In this document: positions 58,501-64,000 of the stretch, in pieces
Position numbering within the stretch: the first letter of the stretch is position 1
How the letters are laid out: the number at the start of each line of letters is the position of its first letter
From: Cercis canadensis
Lineage: Eukaryota; Streptophyta; Magnoliopsida; Fabales; Fabaceae
NCBI GenBank assembly: GCA_003255065.1
Contig: QAOA01000952.1
Span: 1 to 64,000, forward strand
DNA length: 64,000 nucleotides
Reading direction: 5' to 3'
Notes under the pieces: generated by a model
Told to the model about the DNA's origin: nothing
Databases searched by the model: none
The model's input: only the letters and a program-made list of their open reading frames with translations
Program-made: the position numbers and the translations under genes

Positions 58501-58958
58501 AGAGTGGCCTCAAAGTTTTGACAATCAATACAAAGGGAAGTTCCACAACAAGCACCACAAATGTTGTCTTCAAAAATGTGTTCCATAAAATCACTCAAAG
58601 AGGTTATGACATAAATTGAAACAACATATCATGTGTGTAAATAAACATATAAACTCTAAATATTTAATCTTACACATTCTAATTATACCAATGTTGCATT
58701 TCCAATATCAGAGCAAATTCATATAGACTTAGATGAAGACATTGATAGTCCCAGCCCCAATCATACACCATAATGCAGTTTTCAAATTTTCTATGGATTC
58801 ATGATTGATACTTTTAATATATTGGATCTATGGTTAAACAAATGAAATACACAATTGGTATATTACATACTATAGATTTATATAATTTATACTTTTATCA
58901 TCACATAAATTTCATCCCACATCCCGTTGCTTGGGTCCCGCGCCTCGCTGCCCAGCAG
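55527..58958. other. AT-rich region with degenerate direct repeats, no gene
   Basis: About 55,891-56,480 and 57,618-58,150 are diverged direct copies (GGAAGTGAC, then TATTATAAATAAG, AAAATAAACAA, AAGGAACATTT and GTTTGATTT). Shorter relatives lie at 61,075-61,290, 61,430-61,530 and 62,200-62,280. An N at 57,477 marks an assembly join in a poly-A run. No coding region. Confidence 0.55.
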
Positions 58959-58988
58959 CCCGTGCATCGGCGCGGGAATAGTACTAGT
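58959..58988 (+). mobile_element. Helitron-like 3' terminus
   Basis: A GC hairpin (CCCGTGC, ATCG loop, GCGCGGG) is followed after 7 bases by CTAG and then T. This is the standard Helitron 3' end: hairpin a few bases before CTRR, inserted 5' to T. The rest of the element and its 5' TC end are not identified. Just upstream is an unusually GC-rich patch for this region. Confidence 0.6.
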
Positions 58989-61900
58989 AATACTCTAAAA
59001 GGAATTAACAAATGCATTACAGCTCGACACATGGCATTCTCAGCCATTATTATGTGTCATAAATATTCACATTTATTACAATTACAATATTAAATCAATG
59101 AATATATACGAAATTGCTGAAATAAATAAGAAACATTATTATTAAATGTTGAAATTCGGTTTTATTGGGTTTTATATTAGAAAAGGAATTAACAAATGCA
59201 CCAAAAATCGCCACGTGGAACTCTAAGCCATAACTACAATTAATTTTGTATTTAATTCATTTTAAATAACCCAAGTTTGTAAAATTACTTAATTAGACAT
59301 ATAACCCAATTTGAAATCCAACAACAAGCTATACTAATATTAAAAGAAGAATTTCTTGGATGAGAGTCTGACAAGTGGTCCTTCAAATGATTTTATTTTC
59401 AATTTAATAATTTAGAAATCATAAAAAAATTTCAAAATTTTGAATTCCTATTCAATGAGAAAAAAATAAAAATAATTGAATTTTGCCAATAAATATATTC
59501 AATCAGCATTGAAGTTCAATTCAAAAAAGTTATTAAATTATTAACTTACCAAATTAATTGCCAATCAATTAATTATAAGCCACATAATGAATTTTGTGAA
59601 TCTTTCAAATGTTTCACTATCTCACATGAATACAACATACATTTTGACTTTTTTTTTTTCTTACTGTAACAATTTTCATGGATAAATAAAATTTGAGGTT
59701 ATACATCATGAATTAGGTTTACGTGGAAGTCTCATTCATGCTCATCCATACTGAAATTTTTCAGCTACATTGCAGACCTTGAAAGTTATTCAGGGTTCTA
59801 AGATTGATGTATTTGTACATTTGTAAATAAAATCAAGGTTGTCATTTGATTTTGTGATTTTGTCGTTTTGGACATTATTATGACATAGAAGGTAGCCTCT
59901 TAATAAATCACAACCATATAATAAGGAAATGTAATTAGTAGGAAACCAAATATGAGTTAAGGAGGAACGGGTTTGGAAAATAAGGAGGTTCTTTCTTTGT
60001 CAAATTTCAGTTATTGTTACCAATTTTTGAAGCTTCATGCATGTATATGTAAAGCTATACTATTTAAAAAATGCATATATGGTTAAATTGTGTTGTGTAA
60101 TATAGGAGCCAATATTCAAGGATAAGGGGTAACACGTATACAATGAGGAGTGTTTTCAGACTCTTGGATTTGGAGAATTTATTTAATGAATCATAAAAGT
60201 CCAAGTCAGGTGATTCATGGCACAACTGTGAAGGTTCTTTAAGTATTTGTAATTTTAAGTTTCCTCTTTATTTGTTCCTTTTCCATTTCCATATTTTCCA
60301 TAATTAACACGCCCATAAATCAAACAATGGGTGGTTTCATTATCTTCAACTGTGAGGGCTCTCCTTACCATCTATATACTTTGAGGGTTGTATGGAACAT
60401 TTTTCAGGTCAAAGATAAGTAGCCCCATGAAATTCCTAATTATGTCAGCTCTTAACATGTACTTACTATCAATTTTTAATGTATATATATGACAGTTAAT
60501 TAAATTGAGTAACTTGGGAAAGACAACCTAAAAAAACATTGCATGGAAATTGATTGTGGGTATAGAATGAGAGATTCTCCAATGTATGGAACTAGAAGGA
60601 TTTTATTTTTCGCCAGGAATTAGAAGGATTGACTATAATCTCTATTATGCAAAGCTTTCTCATTTTAATTCATGTTTTCTAATGAGGCGATTTTTTTTTA
60701 ACACCTAAACATTCCAATCCACGTCATTGATTCTTCTTGTTAGTTTTCATTTTTCTTCTTATTTGGGTATGGATCTGAATAAGTTTCTTGGAAGCTTAAT
60801 CTGTTTTCTTTAATTGTTGTCTCAAATAGAAAATCTCACCTTCAAGCACGAATTTACTACTACATGGGAAATAGAAAGGAAGAAAGGTGAATAAGTTGGA
60901 ACATTGAGTTAAAAATAAGGTTTTTTCTTTTTTTTTTTTCTTTTTTTTCTTTTTTCTGCCAACTTAGGTGTGAGCTGGAATTAAGTTTTAGCCATTGTAT
61001 TTTCATCTCTTTTTAGTTATTTTAAAAATTCTAAGAATTTCAATTTTGCAATTGAGATTTTGAGTTACAGGTGTTATGAAATGGGAGATGCATATAGAAG
61101 TAATCGTTACGCGTCCTTTTTCAATATAAACAAATGGAATAATGGGNGAGATGCATTATATAGAAGTAATTGTTACGCGTCCTTTTTCAATATAAACAAA
61201 TGGAATAATGGGGTCTTGAGTAGTAGATAATTAAGGTGAGATAACAATGGAACCAAAATATATTTATTTACCTACAGTGGTGTAGGGTTTTAGAAGAAAA
61301 GTCATGCGCTACTGAAATTTTGGTATGATTAGGATTAGACTTGAGTATGTAATTGTGCAAAACCTTTTACTTAATTAACAATTAAAAATTAAACTTTAAA
61401 CAAATTTAATAAAAAAATTATTTGTATTAGTATTTAAAGATAAATGGGTTGGATGAATAGGGTTTGGGTAGTTGATGATTAGGACGCAATGAGAATGAGA
61501 AACAAAAAATTAATTTTAACTTTTTACCAAGTATGGATATGGTTTGAACAAAAAAAATAAACTATTCTATAGGATTTGAGATACCAATGACAATAGACCC
61601 AAAACCCAATACTTAATCAATGTTTTCGTATACTTTTGAACTATTCTCATTTATAATGATTTTATATGATTACCACTACTATGTTAAATGGACAATCATA
61701 TGCTATAATATTCAAATATTCAAATATGATAAGTCTCATACTTTTCAAATAGATGCATGTCACATTGTAAGAAATGACTAAAATATTCATCGGTGTTATA
61801 TGGTTATTTTATTTAGTATGTGGTTATCATATTCAAATATACACAAAATAATCTTCTATGTAATTATGGAATAAGCACATAGTTTTGGTCATTTCCTACC

Positions 61901-62463
61901 ATGTCCAAGTAGGTGCCTTCTACACCATTTAGTCTTTTTGGTCAAGTTTTAAACCTGGGGTTCTTTCTCCCAAAAACAAACTTTAAAACTTTAATACACT
62001 ACAAAATTTGAAAGGAAAAATTATTCTTGTAGTTGCTCCGAGTGGAATTGCATCACTTATTAAAGTGGCTCTGTCATTATACATTGGACTATCCCCTCTT
62101 ATAATTACACTTTAAATCTAAACACAATAATAATGAAAATTGGATGACATGGGTACTATAACTAAATGCCAACTTCTCTATCATGTTTAAAGATAAAAGA
62201 GTGGAATAACTAGGGTATGGGTAATTGATAACTGGGATGGAATGAGAAAGGCAACAAAAATTAATTTTATGACTTGGTCTTGATTTTTTTTTTGGTCCAC
62301 TAGATGCTACACAATAGGGGGTAACCTATTCCTTCCCAATATGTGGAGCCAAATAATTCTTCTAAGAAGAAATATTCCATGGCAAACTAAAGAGGCAGTA
62401 TTCCATTTGATTAAATATTATATGACTATTTTCTCAATCAACTTTTGATCCCTATAGGTGTAA
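58989..62463. other. AT-rich intergenic, no gene
   Basis: Contains an AAAAGGAATTAACAAATGCA segment twice (58,998 and 59,183), a CTATACTAATATTAAAAG stretch near 59,331 resembling a Helitron 5' region, and an N at 61,147 flanked by a duplicated block of about 65 bp. No coding region supported. Confidence 0.5.
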
Positions 62464-63457
62464 GTGCCCGTTTGGATAAGCCTACTTATGACTTATTTAA
62501 GCTTCTCTGCTCCATTAAGTATTTATATAGTAATATAATAGTTGTTTGGATTGGCTTATGACTCCAAATAAGCTGTTTTAATCTTAATTTTAGAAGTTAT
62601 TTCATGAAGCTCTTTGAAATAAGCTCCTGTGAAAGCTGAAATCAGCTTGACCGGGAATTGTTTCAATGAAAATTTTAGACAAAAATGTCTAGAATGACAT
62701 TTCAAAATTCCACTGTCTGCCATTAGAGTTAGAACCCAAAAAAACAAAAGCTCGGGCCTCTCTCTACCAGTTCACGAACCTAAGAAGATCCCATCGTCTC
62801 GCTGCCATATGAGGATTCAACCCCTTTCCTTCTGCCATCTTCTATCTGTTTGAGCTTCTCCAATGCAGGGTCTTATAGTTCAAATTTATTTGTTGTATTA
62901 TTAGGTGCTTGCTCTAAAATTTTCATAAAATTTGGTGGATGCCTCGGATTTTTGGTAATCTATAGATAGTTTGCAATTTCAAAAGAATATCAACCTTTCT
63001 TACTTCGAGTATATGTTTTGGGAGTTTGATGGTCTATTTTCTTTTCCTTGTGACAAGCAATTAGTTGAGAAGAATGATAGAATAAGGTACTTAGAAGCCT
63101 GGCTTTCTGGCAGCTGCTCAACAAAGGCAAAAACATGCCGTTGTTAATGTATTTTAAGCATTTAATTTTAAAATTAAAATTGTTTAAAAAGTCACAATAA
63201 GTGCTATTTTATCGAAACATTTTTATTTACAAGCTCTTCTTAATGCCCCTTTTAGTAATTTCTACAATTATAAGTACTTATACACTTATCAATCCAAATG
63301 GTTTAAAAAAGAACTTATATATATTTTAAAAACACTTCTTTAGCTATGTATCCAAATATTCAATAGCTTAATTTAGAAATAGCTTATTGTATAAGAGTTG
63401 TTCACATAAGACTTTTTTATATAAGCGCTTAAATAAGCTGTTTACCCAAATGGGGCC
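62464..63457. mobile_element. MITE-like element with TAA target duplication
   Basis: A 994-bp segment bounded by TAA on both sides (62,461-62,463 and 63,458-63,460). Its ends are imperfect inverted repeats (GTGCCCGTTTGGATAAGC against GGCCCCATTTGGGTAAAC read from the right), followed by CTTAT/ATAAG-rich subterminal sequence. The TAA duplication fits the PIF/Harbinger-Tourist group; hAT-like termini with a similar consensus also exist. No transposase. Confidence 0.6.
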
Positions 63458-63460
63458 TAA

Positions 63461-64000
63461 ATACATATAAGTACTCATGGGAATTTGTCCTATGTTTTAT
63501 TCATATTGAGTATTTAATATTTTATGTACTTGATAAGTCACAAAATGCATTTATGTTGCATAAATGGCAATGTTTTAAAAATTAGACCTAACTGACCAGT
63601 GCCCGGTTAGGAAACCGGTCCAGTTCATACCCCTGAATCGCTGTAGCGGTTAAACCACATAAAACCGATGAGAACCACTTGAACTGGCGTGAACCAGTTA
63701 ACCGGTCCGTTTTTGAGAAAACTGAACGGCTTGAAAAATTAGCAAAAATGAAGAGAAAATTGTCCATGAATGGATTCAAACCCCTTTCCCTTGATCCAAA
63801 TTCATACTTTGCCACTATGACATCTCAACTTTTGAGTATATTACCACATATAAATATATTTATTAATAGAATCGTTAGGAAATTAATAGAAACAATATTT
63901 AATAGGTTTGAACCTACTGCCTCTTACTCAAAAAAATTCACAATCCAAACCACTAGGAGAACTAAAGACTTACATCTATTGTTGCTCAAAATTTTTTTAT
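63461..64000. other. Right edge: CCGGTT-rich repeat fragment
   Basis: About 63,590-63,730 holds repeated GGTTA/CCGGTT/AACCGG words (GGTTAGGAAACCGGTCC, GTTAACCGGTCC), typical of a common plant transposon-derived repeat. It may extend past the window. A minus-strand frame of 75 codons here is not a convincing gene. Confidence 0.45.

Noticed and set aside
62556-62747. A 63-codon minus-strand frame
   Set aside because: It lies within the subterminal sequence of the MITE-like element.

Overview
This is nuclear plant DNA, most likely from a eudicot and probably woody; I cannot name the species. The support is an intronless 1,414-codon CC-NB-ARC-LRR resistance gene of the RPP13-like/RPPL1 type, an intron-containing cysteine-rich receptor-like kinase (CRK), Ty3/gypsy, hAT, SINE, Helitron and MITE remnants, and an endogenous caulimovirid (pararetrovirus). 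Gene density is low and AT content is high. Five isolated N positions mark assembly joins, at least two of them flanked by duplicated sequence.

Region 1 (about 0.2-14.75 kb) holds two nearly equal-sized (7.1-7.3 kb) endogenous pararetrovirus copies arranged as a large inverted repeat. The left copy (+) carries movement protein, capsid/zinc-knuckle and protease, then a short reverse-transcriptase stub fused to a long unrecognised ORF. The right copy (-) carries capsid/zinc-knuckle, protease, reverse transcriptase and RNase H plus a different second ORF, but no movement protein. Both share the leader, promoter, a 56-codon small ORF, and the capsid-protease block. Movement and replication functions are thus split between them, as expected for the two components of a bipartite caulimovirid, an organisation proposed for some endogenous florendoviruses. 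Their promoters point at each other across a leader palindrome, so transcription from either side would make a hairpin RNA. Both copies are decayed by nonsense changes, frameshifts and catalytic Asp-to-Asn changes.

Region 2 (14.8-25.9 kb) is immune-gene block A. It has an intact NLR on + and a convergent CRK on -, whose kinase motifs have decayed. Region 3 (26-44 kb) is a repeat mosaic: dispersed repeats in direct and inverted copies, a tRNA-derived SINE and a MITE with recognisable empty sites, a 2.86-kb insertion, a hAT transposase remnant, a gypsy gag-protease remnant and a CRK N-terminal fragment.

Region 4 (44.05-53.6 kb) is block B, a direct segmental duplicate of block A. Its NLR has three frameshifts. 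Its CRK keeps better kinase motifs but only the last three exons, because a degenerate gypsy pol fragment (53.6-55.5 kb) abuts it. A small LTR element lies between the two genes. The two blocks have therefore decayed reciprocally.

Region 5 (55.5-64 kb) has no gene I can support. It contains a degenerate repeat family, a Helitron-like 3' end and a 1-kb MITE-like element.
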